Shown here one piece after another: positions 8,125 through 16,170 of a DNA stretch of 64,000 nt. How positions within the stretch are numbered: the stretch's first letter is position 1; each line of letters opens with the position of its first letter. The stretch lies in NCBI GenBank assembly GCA_016223145.1, contig JACRPN010000008.1:57179-121178 (forward strand). Direction: 5' to 3'. The notes under the pieces were generated by a model, which did not search any database, was not told the DNA's origin, and saw only the letters and a program-made list of their open reading frames with translations. Origin of the DNA: Armatimonadota bacterium. GTDB taxonomy: Bacteria; Armatimonadota; Fimbriimonadia; Fimbriimonadales; Fimbriimonadaceae. The translations under genes and the position numbers were made by a program.

Positions 8125-8472
8125 GGTGCGAGGAATGAGACCCATGGCCCCTTTGCGAAGCGGACGGCGACATCACAGAGTTGTGATTGTGCCATCGGCG
8201 CCTGAGTTCGTCCCAGGCATGGCCGAGCCGTATGTCGAGGACCATCACGTTGCGGACGAATGCTGTTGGCCGACTCCCAAAGAGGTGAAGTTTGCCAGAC
8301 TGCTTCCCGCATCTGCGGTCTCACCCCATCCTATTTCCTGTCCCTCCCCCAAGCCCCCGGGTCGTTCGGCAAAGACGCTGGGCGGCCCGGCCCTACCTAC
8401 AGTGCTTTTCCCGCAATGGGCAAGGCAAGAACAGCTAGCAGCTCCGATGCTGCGGCTCCGGAGATCAAGCAA
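8125..8472. other. Intergenic region without confident gene
   Basis: Between the SLOG-like gene and the first cupredoxin gene lie 348 bases. A plus-strand frame from ATG 8135 is open to 8476, but its sequence is Pro/Arg-rich with no domain and no family resemblance. No convincing terminator or promoter is visible. Confidence 0.4.
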
Positions 8473-8898
8473 ATGAAACGACAGATTACTATTATCGTCC
8501 TTGGCGGGATTGCCGCCCTCTCGATCTATGCCTTCACTGCACCGTCACCCCAAGGCTGTGGCAATCACGGCGGCGCGATGCAACACGAGGAGCACCAAGC
8601 CCAGAAACCCTCGAAAGCAAAGATCGTCAAGGGCGTCCAGGTCGCAACGATCAAGGTGGATTCCGGCAAGTATTCCCCATCGTCGATCGCGGTCGTGAGG
8701 GACAAGCCGGTCGAGCTCACCTTCAAGTTGGGGCGCAAACCAGGATGCGCGAGCGAATTGGTCATCGAAGACCTCAAGTTCCGCGAGACGATCGACCCTA
8801 AGAAGGGGACCATTGTCAAGTTCACGCCAAGCAAGGAGGGCGCCATCAAGTTCGCTTGTGGCATGGGAATGCAGAGCGGCACGATCATCGTCCAGTGA
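8473..8898 (+). CDS. Exported cupredoxin-like metal-binding protein A
   Basis: This 141-residue protein starts at ATG 8473 and has an N-terminal signal or anchor (ITIIVLGGIAALSIYAF). A short Cys/His/Met stretch (GCGNHGGAM, HEEH) follows, then one cupredoxin-like domain with core motifs YSPSSIAV, CASELVIEDL and FACGMGMQSGTIIV. Classical blue-copper ligands (His, Cys, His, Met) are replaced here by a Cys in each of two loops plus Met. This suggests Cu(I) or soft-metal chelation over electron transfer. The same domain recurs in the proteins at 9736 and 23244 and at the end of the adaptor at 17435. Confidence 0.78.
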   Translation: MKRQITIIVLGGIAALSIYAFTAPSPQGCGNHGGAMQHEEHQAQKPSKAKIVKGVQVATIKVDSGKYSPSSIAVVRDKPVELTFKLGRKPGCASELVIEDLKFRETIDPKKGTIVKFTPSKEGAIKFACGMGMQSGTIIVQ

Positions 8899-8905
8899 CA
8901 TCGCC

Positions 8906-8931
8906 GGTCCCGTAAGCCCGTGTGCGGGACC
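8906..8931 (+). other. Intergenic hairpin between cupredoxin A and STN-protein genes
   Basis: GGTCCCG (8906-8912) and CGGGACC (8925-8931) form a 7-base-pair stem with a 12-base loop, just after the stop codon. There is no T-tract, so it may protect the mRNA end and not terminate transcription. Confidence 0.35.
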
Positions 8932-8962
8932 ACAGGACCTAACCCCGACTGGAGGTGCAGAT

Positions 8963-9649
8963 GTGAAATCGACATTAAGAACTATCATCGGCGTCGCTGC
9001 GGTCCTCACTGCCAGCGCTCTCCCCACTTACGTCCTCGCGCAAGATCCGCAGAACACGATCATCGAGCGAATGGAGCTCGAACAGGCGGATGTGCGCGAG
9101 GCGCTGAAGATCCTGTTCAAGCAGGTTGGCGATGTCTCCTACAGCATCGATCCTGCCGTGCAAGGCACTGTTACCGTGAGCCTGAAGAAGGTGCCGTTCG
9201 AAACGGCTCTTCAGCACATCCTCAAGCAGGTCGACGCGACCTATCGGCGCGAAGGCCCGATCTACACGATCATCAAACGGGAAACGGAGGTCATACCGAA
9301 GTCCGAGACCCAATCGACCCCCAATGCGCCAACTGCCAAGAACCCCATTCGGCGAATCAAGATTCGTTCAGCCGACCCGCTCTTCATCATGTTGATGCTC
9401 CAGGGAACCCAGTCTACGCGGATTTATCCCGAAATGAGCTCGCTGTTTAACTCTCGTAGAGGCGGCGGCAATGGAGGCGGCTACGGCGGCGGAGGCTATG
9501 GCGGTGGAGGCTACGGCGGCTTCGGAGGCGGTGGCTTCGGAGGTGGCGGCTTCGGAGGCGGTGGATTCGGCGGCGGAGGCTTCGGAGGCGGCGGCTTCGG
9601 CGGCGGTGGCTTCGGCGGCGGCGGTTATGGAGGTGGCCGCGGCTTCTAA
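8963..9649 (+). CDS. STN (secretin/TonB short N-terminal) domain protein with Gly-rich tail
   Basis: The protein has 228 residues. The GTG at 8963 lies 4 bases after a GGAGGTG site, and a signal peptide ending near Ala-Leu-Ala-Gln follows. Residues about 35-105 match the STN fold (LEQADVREALKILFKQ, then VPFETALQHILKQ), which in secretins and TonB receptors sits at the N-terminus. No secretin or barrel domain follows. A linker leads to about 65 residues of almost pure Gly with Tyr/Phe (GGYGGGGFGGGG repeats). It lies between two cupredoxin genes on the same strand. Function unknown; an envelope scaffold or adhesion role is only a guess. Confidence 0.7.
   Translation: MKSTLRTIIGVAAVLTASALPTYVLAQDPQNTIIERMELEQADVREALKILFKQVGDVSYSIDPAVQGTVTVSLKKVPFETALQHILKQVDATYRREGPIYTIIKRETEVIPKSETQSTPNAPTAKNPIRRIKIRSADPLFIMLMLQGTQSTRIYPEMSSLFNSRRGGGNGGGYGGGGYGGGGYGGFGGGGFGGGGFGGGGFGGGGFGGGGFGGGGFGGGGYGGGRGF
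9461..9646 (+). repeat. In-frame Gly-(Tyr/Phe) coding repeat
   Basis: GGCGGC/GGAGGC-type units of 9-15 bases recur across the 3' end of the STN-protein gene, alternating GGTGGC TTC and GGAGGC TAT codons. The repeats are coding, not CRISPR, since they have no spacers. Such tracts change length by slippage, so the copy number may vary between strains. Confidence 0.75.
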
Positions 9650-9672
9650 GAAGGACACTCGAAGCCATACGT

Positions 9673-9700
9673 GGAACGGGCCGGTTCCCAGGCCCGTTCC
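9673..9700 (+). other. Perfect 10-bp hairpin upstream of cupredoxin B gene
   Basis: Arms 9673-9682 and 9691-9700 are perfectly complementary (GGAACGGGCC) around an 8-base loop. The hairpin ends 35 bases before the GTG start at 9736. No T-tract follows, so it is probably a processing or stability element or a weak attenuator. Confidence 0.45.
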
Positions 9701-9735
9701 AAAGTCCCCAACGGCATCGCCCAAAGGAGGATTAT

Positions 9736-10212
9736 GTGAAACGCGTCAACGCAACCTACATCGCCCTGCTATTTGTTGTCGGGCAGGTTCTTCCGCTTCT
9801 CTCGACGCCCGCGATCGCCCAGCACCCCGAGCAATGCTCCGGATGCGCAAACTGCGAAATGCAAACGGCACCGAGAGCGAAGAAGAGCGGCCAAGTGCAA
9901 CAGGCAACCATCGTCATCGAGGAGCGTCAATTCAACCCGGCTGATATCGTCGTCGAGCCAAACGTTCCTGTGGAACTCACTTTCAACCGGAATGGCTTCT
10001 GGGAGTGTTCGGACCAGGTTTTCATTCCTGACCTGCGCGTCCGCAAGTCCCTTGAGACTGGCCAGAAGGTCACTGTCAAATTCACGCCGACTAAGCTCGG
10101 TGTGATCCCCTTTACGTGCGGCACAGGCAGGCTCAAGGGGAAGATCCTTGTAGAGACTCCCGACGCCAACACCTTGACCAGAGATCTCTCATGCACTGGA
10201 GGATTGCAGTGA
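9736..10212 (+). CDS. Exported cupredoxin-like metal-binding protein B
   Basis: This 158-residue protein starts at GTG 9736 after an AAAGGAGGA site. A signal peptide ends near AIA-QHP. The mature N-terminus is HPEQCSGCANCEM, a CxxCxxC cluster. The cupredoxin-like domain follows (FNPADIVV, ECSDQVFIPDL, FTCGTGRLKGKILV). Compared with paralogues the last loop reads CGTGRL, lacking the Met residues of CGMGM or CPMKM, so its metal site may differ. A 20-residue tail follows the domain. The stop overlaps the GTG of the downstream lipoprotein gene. Confidence 0.76.
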   Translation: MKRVNATYIALLFVVGQVLPLLSTPAIAQHPEQCSGCANCEMQTAPRAKKSGQVQQATIVIEERQFNPADIVVEPNVPVELTFNRNGFWECSDQVFIPDLRVRKSLETGQKVTVKFTPTKLGVIPFTCGTGRLKGKILVETPDANTLTRDLSCTGGLQ

Positions 10213-10748
10213 AAACCAAGCACTTGTCATTCCTCTTCGCAATGTTCGCATTCCTTGTCGTCGGCTGCGGCGGCGCGAGTATGGGTATGGACGATGCTCT
10301 CCGATCTTCATTCGAAGGACAGTGGGTCGGCACGTACGATTCGCAGTCCGGCGGAGCCAACGGCACACTGAACCTGGCGATCGATGCGGGCGGCCGGGTC
10401 GCCGGTACGATGCACGACGACGTCGCGAGCAACGACGCAACGGTGTCGGGCGTGGTAGCCAGCGACGGCGGAATGAACGTCGAGGCAAGGTTTCCCGACC
10501 AACTGACGTGCTCCCTGAGCGGGCTGATGATGCTCAACCAGGCTGGGCACACCAGCGGCTGCCATGAACTCGGACACATGGTAGGGAACGTCATCCTGCA
10601 CATGGGGCCGGGCAACTATGAGACGGTGGTCCATTTGACTCCGCGCAAACAGCGCTCAGACCAGGAGGCGAGGTTCATCGTCACGGCTTACCACCACTGG
10701 ATGAAATGTCGCGATATAGAGAGACCGTGCCAAGAGGAGGTCGCTTGA
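10209..10748 (+). CDS. Small lipoprotein of unknown function
   Basis: A 179-residue product is predicted from GTG 10209, overlapping the upstream stop (GTGA) and preceded by TGGAGG. A lipobox FLVVGC lies near residue 20. The mature part (FEGQWVGTYDSQSGGANGTLNLAIDAG) resembles the short beta-barrel or lipocalin-like domains often annotated in environmental lipoproteins, and the C-terminus is rich in His and Met. I do not recognise a family. Translational coupling to cupredoxin B links it to the metal-handling cluster. Confidence 0.65.
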   Translation: MKTKHLSFLFAMFAFLVVGCGGASMGMDDALRSSFEGQWVGTYDSQSGGANGTLNLAIDAGGRVAGTMHDDVASNDATVSGVVASDGGMNVEARFPDQLTCSLSGLMMLNQAGHTSGCHELGHMVGNVILHMGPGNYETVVHLTPRKQRSDQEARFIVTAYHHWMKCRDIERPCQEEVA

Positions 10749-10749
10749 A

Positions 10750-12087
10750 ATGCTTTCAATAGCCTTAGCGCTGCTGCTCACCGAGACCCCCCTATCGCAA
10801 GGCGAAATTGTCTTTCGCTCAGCTGCGCCTTCAGTGTGCCGCATTGAGACGCGGACAGCGACGGAGGGAAGCATCGGCTCAGGATTTGTGCTGGCCAAAG
10901 ACCGTGTCGCGACGGCTTGGCACGTGGTTTGGGATGCTGAGGAGATCTGGCTCAGTTTTCCCGGCCAAGTAAAGAAGATGGCCAAAGTCGTCGACGCGAA
11001 TAGTAAGGCTGACCTCGCCATCCTCGCCATAGAAGACGCGCCAAAGCCGTTACAGAACAACCGGAAGAGGCCGGAACCGGGCGAGACCCTCTACGCGATC
11101 GGAGCCCCAAAGGACCTAACAGGATCGATCGTCGAAGGCCTCATGAGCCAGGCGCGGGCGGTCAATGGGGTGACGGTCTACCAGATATCCAATCCGGTGA
11201 CCCACGGATACAGCGGAGGGCCGGTGCTCAACAAATCGGGCCAGGTTGTGGGAATGGTGAGCTGGGGTTATGCGGGAGAGGGAAGCCTGAATTTCGCGGT
11301 ACCCGTTGCAACCATTCTCGGGTCGAGCCTGACGGAGACGCCGACGCCAATTGGAGATTTCCGCGAAAAGAGAATGGCGAATCTTTTATCGCTTCAGTGC
11401 AAGTGGAAGAAAGGCGACGAGTTCACTCAAGAGACGAAGACTTCCATTTCCGTCGACAGCAAAGTCGTCGATCGCGGATTGAGCCTCCACAAAGAGGAGG
11501 TGATTGATGCGCAGCCGGTGGGAGGAGCGACCGTTCGCACGACTTTTACGAAATACCTGTCCATCGATCCGAAAGGAGCGGAAACCCAGCGGCCATTGCC
11601 GGAACCCAAGACCTCGATGCACCACCCGCTGCCGGGTTTCAAGCCGGAGGCCGCCGACAACGTTCCGCCCGATATGCAGACGGAGATGGCCCGGTTCTCT
11701 CGAATCAGCCAGATCTACCGCGCCGAAGACCTGGGCGGGATCGTAAAGGAGGGCCAATCCTGGTCCGTCGAGATTCCAAAGGCGACGGGCACCCGGTTCA
11801 TCCCGGCGGTGAGATTCGAGGGTAAGTTCCTTGGCTTCGAGACATTCAGGGGAGTAAGAACCGCCAAGCTCCAATTTGAAGCAACGGAGAAGGAAGGGGG
11901 CCGCCCAATGAGCGCGGTCCGCACGGTTTGGTACGGCCCTGGGCTGGTCGAACTGCGACAGCTTCACGACATGAAGAACGTTCCAACGCCGTTTGGGATC
12001 GCGGATGCCTTGGTGGACACGAATTTGGTCTTATGGCGGTTTGCCCCAAAGTCGTTCCTCCCTTCGACTGGTGGCGAGAAGCAATGA
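10750..12087 (+). CDS. Exported trypsin-like serine protease (S1C/HtrA-type fold)
   Basis: This 445-residue protein begins with a short hydrophobic signal (LSIALALLLTE). A chymotrypsin-like protease domain spans about residues 20-200, with the triad His58 (TAWHVV), Asp88 (KADLAIL) and Ser155 (GYSGGPVL) intact. No PDZ domain is evident. The remaining 240 residues form a beta-rich region without a family I know. It starts 1 base after the lipoprotein gene, so they are likely one operon. A role in envelope quality control under metal stress is plausible but inferred. Confidence 0.85.
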   Translation: MLSIALALLLTETPLSQGEIVFRSAAPSVCRIETRTATEGSIGSGFVLAKDRVATAWHVVWDAEEIWLSFPGQVKKMAKVVDANSKADLAILAIEDAPKPLQNNRKRPEPGETLYAIGAPKDLTGSIVEGLMSQARAVNGVTVYQISNPVTHGYSGGPVLNKSGQVVGMVSWGYAGEGSLNFAVPVATILGSSLTETPTPIGDFREKRMANLLSLQCKWKKGDEFTQETKTSISVDSKVVDRGLSLHKEEVIDAQPVGGATVRTTFTKYLSIDPKGAETQRPLPEPKTSMHHPLPGFKPEAADNVPPDMQTEMARFSRISQIYRAEDLGGIVKEGQSWSVEIPKATGTRFIPAVRFEGKFLGFETFRGVRTAKLQFEATEKEGGRPMSAVRTVWYGPGLVELRQLHDMKNVPTPFGIADALVDTNLVLWRFAPKSFLPSTGGEKQ

Positions 12088-12105
12088 GGGCGTGAGGACA
12101 GAAAA

Positions 12106-12552
12106 ATGCCAATCGTCATTACTTTCCACCTGAAAGGCGCCGGGCCCGCAACAAGAAACCGGATGCAGTGCTTCTTCGAACGATTGGGCTGGCAGAACTT
12201 GGGTGGCTCCGCCTTTCGGTATCCAAAGTTGGCCGACCAACGACAAAACCCGATGGAGGATTGGTTTAACCACGTGATTCCAGCTCTGATGCTGTTGCGA
12301 AGCGCAGTCTTGAATCAAAACCTGCAAATGACCAAGTTCACCATAGATGTTCAATCATCGACAGGCTTTGAACTTGGCGCCCATGGCTCCCCGCCGATGT
12401 CTGTTGGCGCCGAAGATCTGTTTCGGCCGTCGACCATTGAATTTGGAGAGCAGAAGCTCGTTGATTGGATAAATGGGATTGGATACCCATACGCACCTGA
12501 TATCACACGAGCCTCTGCCGACCCAGAATCCACAAAACGGGGGCCTTCCTGA
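12106..12552 (+). CDS. Hypothetical protein
   Basis: This 148-residue soluble protein has no signal peptide. It starts 18 bases after the protease gene, with AGGACAG upstream of the ATG. It is rich in aromatic and charged residues (CFFERLGWQNLGGSAFRYPKL, then WFNHVIPAL). Composition looks coding, but I recognise no family or motif. Confidence 0.55.
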   Translation: MPIVITFHLKGAGPATRNRMQCFFERLGWQNLGGSAFRYPKLADQRQNPMEDWFNHVIPALMLLRSAVLNQNLQMTKFTIDVQSSTGFELGAHGSPPMSVGAEDLFRPSTIEFGEQKLVDWINGIGYPYAPDITRASADPESTKRGPS

Positions 12553-12650
12553 ACGCCTCTGGGCGCCATCAAAGCCTCGCGCAACACGGCTTGCCCTGGC
12601 GGGTCAATCCTGAGCCTGGGCAGAATCAAACGCACAATAGGAGCAAGACA

Positions 12651-12920
12651 ATGAAGAGAGCCCTAAAGAAGGCCGCAATATCGGCGGCATTCCTCCTCAA
12701 CCTCGGCCTCCTCGCCGCGAGCGCTTCGGCGCAATGCGGCGGGGGCGGCTACTCATATGGCGGCTACGGCTATGGCGGCTCCGGCCTTTCCTTCGGATAT
12801 GGCTCCAGCCACTGGCGCCGCTATGACTTTGGCACCGTCCACGGCTTCGGCTACGGCGGCTACGGCTACTGGTATCCCAGCGCCCGAAGGGGCTTTGGCC
12901 GTCACGGATACGGTTGGTAA
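12651..12920 (+). CDS. Small exported Gly/Tyr-rich protein
   Basis: The 89-residue product starts at ATG 12651 behind TAGGAGCAAGACA. A signal peptide ends at ASA-Q. The mature chain starts CGGGGYSYGG and is mostly Gly, Tyr, Ser and Arg. It resembles the Gly-rich tail of the STN protein at 8963, so the two may share a surface or matrix role. A good intrinsic terminator follows at 13044. Confidence 0.6.
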   Translation: MKRALKKAAISAAFLLNLGLLAASASAQCGGGGYSYGGYGYGGSGLSFGYGSSHWRRYDFGTVHGFGYGGYGYWYPSARRGFGRHGYGW

Positions 12921-13043
12921 TGGCAGCCCCCTCTCTGCTCGGCGGACCGGAATCCTCAGGCCGCCGGGCCACTCGTTTGACGGCACCGGATGGATTCGGC
13001 ACGCTAGACACGATAGTGCCGCCTAGGCCGGTCTCCGTGTCTG

Positions 13044-13079
13044 GGCGGTGAGAATCATGACGGTCTCACCGCCTTTATT
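13044..13079 (+). terminator. Rho-independent terminator
   Basis: GGCGGTGAGA (13044-13053) pairs perfectly with TCTCACCGCC (13064-13073) around a 10-base loop, followed by TTTATT. It ends the plus-strand transcription unit that includes the Gly/Tyr-rich protein. Confidence 0.8.
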
Positions 13080-13103
13080 CAAGTCTGTGCCCATAGTCAG
13101 AGC

Positions 13104-14864
13104 CTACGGAGCGATCAGTAGCCATTCATTCCAGGACGTTTCCGCCGCAAAGCGCATCAGAGAGTAGTCCAAGCCCGTCGTGCCTGAATTGAACGTGGTG
13201 GCCGATGAAAAGTCGACCGAAACGCCGTGGCTGTTGGGCGAATTCGCGTTGTGGCCCTCCCAAACGACGGCGTTGGCGAGCGCCGAGCGCACGTTAGTGG
13301 CCGCCAATTGGACAGAGGGGATGCCGATCTGCTGATTGATCAGGTCGCAAACGTGGTCCAGATCGCGGTAGACCCGAGAGGCCGTGGGGCTGTAGCTTTG
13401 GGAGGTCGAGCGAATCGAGATGATCTGCTGACCAATGGTTGCGACGTTTGCCGAAAGCTGCGTTCCAAGGGCATCAGCCGCGGAGGCCAGAGCCGGCAGC
13501 TTGGCCGTGTCGATCACACTTTGCGTGATCTTGCGGCTCGCGTATGAAGGGACTGCCAGCATTCCGTCCACGAACGCCTTCGATAGGTTCTTGGTGGATT
13601 CCGAGTCACGGTCCCGAAACTCTCGAAAGATCAAGTCGTAAGGATAACCCTCTCCAGGAGGGCTCTCTTCGCTGCCGGCGACAAACTGCGCGTGATCCTG
13701 AATCTCATATGCGACCTCCAGCATCTGCATCAGGCTGGCATCCCAGGCGACAATGTCGAAGCGCGTGTCGCCGAGCGCCTGAGCGAGTTCCGATATCTGG
13801 ATCGAATTGCCCGTCTGATCGTCATAGCTGACGGCTCGGCTCGGCTCTTCAAGCCCCCTGCGCCATCCATTTCCATGGTTCCAGATCACAAGGCAGTACC
13901 GGTCGGCTGGGTAGTAGGTTTTCGCCCAATTGATGAAGCCCAGCATCGTCTCGGGCCGTCCCATATCGACGCCGGTTCCCATATCCTGAAGCAGTTCGCT
14001 GGCGATCGCGGTCGAGGTGTTGAACTTGACCAAATAGCGTCTAGTCCCGTCAAACGAGGACTGAGGGTAGATGTCCTTGGACTGCTTCCACTGAATGACG
14101 AAGCGCACCTGATCGTTATTGGCGACCTTCTCTATCTGGTTCACGTTGAGGTCGCTGAACGTGTAGAGATCATTGGCCGCGTTCAGATATACGATGACCG
14201 TCCACTTGGTGCGAGTGGCGGTGAACGGCGTCACGGTGAAGACGGCACTGCCATTGATCGCCTGAGGCACGTACGTTGCACGTACCGATCCTTGGCCCTC
14301 CGACTCTCCAAGCACTAGGCCGTTCTCGTTCACACTCGCAGTTCCGCCAAGCGTCGTCCAGGAGAGGCTGCCCAGTTCAGTGAAGACGGCCTGCGCCCCG
14401 GAGTTGTAAGGCGTCGCATAGAACTGCTTGCTGTGTTGCACTTCCAGGCTGATCTGTTGCGGATTGACGGTGAGGCTCGCGACGTCGAGGCCGACCGCCG
14501 TGCGGAAGCGGGACTGGAGGCCAACGTCGACCCAGGCGTCGAGTTCTCCCGTCTGCGTCCCGCCCAAATCCCGCTGGGAGAAAAGCTCCACGTGAAGATG
14601 AAACAGCCCTTCTCCAGTGGCGCTCAGCCCAGAGGATTGCAGCCCGTTCGTGTCTTGGTTCACGATTTTGGAGTCAACGAGGCGACCCGTGGAATCGAGT
14701 AGCTGCACACGCTGGGAAAGACCCGTCACGCCTCGGCCTCGTGACGACCAATCGGTTTCATAGGTCAAGCTCTTGCTTCCGCCGTTCCCACCCCCGCACG
14801 AGGATATTGCAGCGCAGAGCAGGACGATGGCCAGAAACCGAACCAAGGAATTGGAGGTGCACAT
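13104..14864 (-). CDS. Clostripain-like (C11) lipoprotein with catalytic Cys replaced by Ser
   Basis: The 586-residue product starts at ATG 14864, giving a lipobox (CAAISSC) near residue 23. An Ig-like domain covers about residues 110-195 (LTVNPQQISLEVQHSKQFYA). A C11-type caspase-fold domain follows. Its His motif WNHGNGW places His330, and the position where C11 enzymes have the nucleophile (DACLMQM) reads DASLMQM, with Ser377 encoded by AGC. The 47-residue His-to-nucleophile spacing matches active C11 proteases. It is therefore either a pseudoenzyme or an unusual serine variant. It is convergent with the Gly-rich gene and divergent from the Cys-rich gene at 15192. Confidence 0.82.
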   Translation of the reverse strand: MCTSNSLVRFLAIVLLCAAISSCGGGNGGSKSLTYETDWSSRGRGVTGLSQRVQLLDSTGRLVDSKIVNQDTNGLQSSGLSATGEGLFHLHVELFSQRDLGGTQTGELDAWVDVGLQSRFRTAVGLDVASLTVNPQQISLEVQHSKQFYATPYNSGAQAVFTELGSLSWTTLGGTASVNENGLVLGESEGQGSVRATYVPQAINGSAVFTVTPFTATRTKWTVIVYLNAANDLYTFSDLNVNQIEKVANNDQVRFVIQWKQSKDIYPQSSFDGTRRYLVKFNTSTAIASELLQDMGTGVDMGRPETMLGFINWAKTYYPADRYCLVIWNHGNGWRRGLEEPSRAVSYDDQTGNSIQISELAQALGDTRFDIVAWDASLMQMLEVAYEIQDHAQFVAGSEESPPGEGYPYDLIFREFRDRDSESTKNLSKAFVDGMLAVPSYASRKITQSVIDTAKLPALASAADALGTQLSANVATIGQQIISIRSTSQSYSPTASRVYRDLDHVCDLINQQIGIPSVQLAATNVRSALANAVVWEGHNANSPNSHGVSVDFSSATTFNSGTTGLDYSLMRFAAETSWNEWLLIAP

Positions 14865-15191
14865 GACAATTTCGGCTGATTGATCGGAATCATGAATTGT
14901 AGTCCATACAAGCGTCCTCGCGTCCGCCGGAGCATTAGCCGATACGGATGGCAGCTGCCGCGCCCCTTCATGCCCGACGGACCGAGGGCCCCAGGTACGC
15001 TGGGCAACAGCGTGAGGTGGCCGCATGGTGCGCGTTATCACACCAATACCGACGGCGAGGGAGACGCGGTCTTAGGTGAGGAAATATGACAAGGAACATA
15101 GACATCCCTTGTACCCAAGCCCATTATGATGCAAAGGACACAGAACCGGATGCCGGAACTAATGCGGCGTTCGGACAGTTAAAGTGAAACG
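14865..15191. promoter_or_regulatory. Divergent intergenic region
   Basis: These 327 bases separate the minus-strand C11-like gene from the plus-strand efflux operon, so promoters for both should be here. A minus-strand TACAAT-like box is near 14890-14900, and TATGAT near 15123 faces the plus strand, but neither has a convincing -35 partner. No gene is apparent. Confidence 0.35.
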
Positions 15192-15635
15192 TTGAAGTTA
15201 TTCGGCCGACTGCTAACGGCAATCATTCTGCTCGCCTCTCAGGTGAGCTTTTCGTTGGCAGTTTGTGTCTGTCCGCCTCTTCAGCAGGCCCCGCCGATCA
15301 AGCCCGCCTCCGTTTGCCCCATGTCAAAGAAGGCAAACTGTGGGTGCTGTCTTTCTGACGGCCCCGGCGGGCGTTCCGGACTTTCGGCTTTGGGCCACGA
15401 CGGCATGTCTTCACATGCCAAATGCCAGGTTGCGGCGAGGGACATGAGCAAAACTCCCAAGTCGGCGGCGGCGGTGCTCTCTGCGAGCACGACGGCCGTT
15501 CTGGCGCCAGCGCCGATTTTGCCGGCTGTCGAGATCAGGTCTGGCGATTATGCTCCGGCAACGCACCTCGTGGTGCATCGGATTCGCCCGCCCGATCCAG
15601 GGCTCAACGGGCTACGTGCGCCTCCTTCCCGCTAG
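15192..15635 (+). CDS. Small Cys-rich exported protein, metal-locus paralogue 2
   Basis: A 147-residue protein starts at TTG 15192 with a signal peptide (LLTAIILLASQVSFSLA). The mature N-terminus has CVCPP and, further on, CPMSKKANCGCC. A His/Met-containing middle (GHDGMSSHAKC) and a Pro-rich tail ending LNGLRAPPSR follow. It repeats the plan of the protein at 6764, including the TTG-AAG start. It lies 103 bases before the Spy-like gene and is probably the first gene of the efflux operon. A copper-binding or sensing role is inferred. Confidence 0.6.
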   Translation: MKLFGRLLTAIILLASQVSFSLAVCVCPPLQQAPPIKPASVCPMSKKANCGCCLSDGPGGRSGLSALGHDGMSSHAKCQVAARDMSKTPKSAAAVLSASTTAVLAPAPILPAVEIRSGDYAPATHLVVHRIRPPDPGLNGLRAPPSR

Positions 15636-15738
15636 TTTCGTCGTCGCCGAGAGTGCGTGGCACCGCTCGGCCATGTGAACTAGCGAGGTATCCATCATCA
15701 AACGCCTTCATCAGGGAAGCTCCGGCGGAAATAGCCGC

Positions 15739-16170
15739 TTGAGCACCCGAAAACCCCGTCCGATCGGACTCGGCACCTTGGCCATGCTGGCAGTGATCGT
15801 CTTGATCGCCGCCTATGGGTTCAGCCAAAGATCCGCGGCAGCCCTGCCAAGCACGAGTCACCTGCCTTCGCCCCAGCGGCCGCTCTCCAAGCCCGAGCCC
15901 TCCCAGCTTTTGTCCAACAGGGCCCTTCGGCTCTCGGAGGCTCAGCGAACCAAGATTGTCGCGATCGACGCCGAATGGCAGCGCTCTAAAGCTGGTCTGG
16001 TAACCGCCATGTCGTCGTTTCAGCCGAAGCAGGGGCAGGTTCAGGAGATCAGCAAGAGCTTGAGAGGGTATTCACAGCTTTCACGCGAGTACGATTCGAC
16101 TCGAGCGCACTACTGGTCCGAGGCGCTCACCGTACTCACACCTTCCCAGCGAAAGGAGGTGCAGCAGTGA
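15739..16170 (+). CDS. Spy/CpxP/ZraP-like periplasmic metal-stress protein
   Basis: This 143-residue protein from TTG 15739 has one N-terminal transmembrane segment (LAMLAVIVLIAAYGF), then a long helical domain. Two LTxxQ-like motifs, LSEAQRTKI and LTPSQRKEV, match the signature of the CpxP/Spy and heavy-metal-resistance (CnrX/ZraP-like) helical hairpin family. It would sit membrane-tethered in the periplasm as a chaperone or metal sensor. Its stop overlaps the GTG of the TolC gene, so translation is coupled. The ribosome site is weak. Confidence 0.6.
   Translation: MSTRKPRPIGLGTLAMLAVIVLIAAYGFSQRSAAALPSTSHLPSPQRPLSKPEPSQLLSNRALRLSEAQRTKIVAIDAEWQRSKAGLVTAMSSFQPKQGQVQEISKSLRGYSQLSREYDSTRAHYWSEALTVLTPSQRKEVQQ

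Noticed and set aside
8135-8476. Plus-strand frame before cupredoxin A
   Set aside because: Has a weak GAGG upstream but Pro/Arg-rich sequence, no domain, and overlaps the next start; not enough to call.
9461-9646. Repetitive tract resembling a CRISPR or satellite array
   Set aside because: Units are contiguous, in frame and encode Gly-Tyr/Phe repeats; no spacers and no cas genes in the window.
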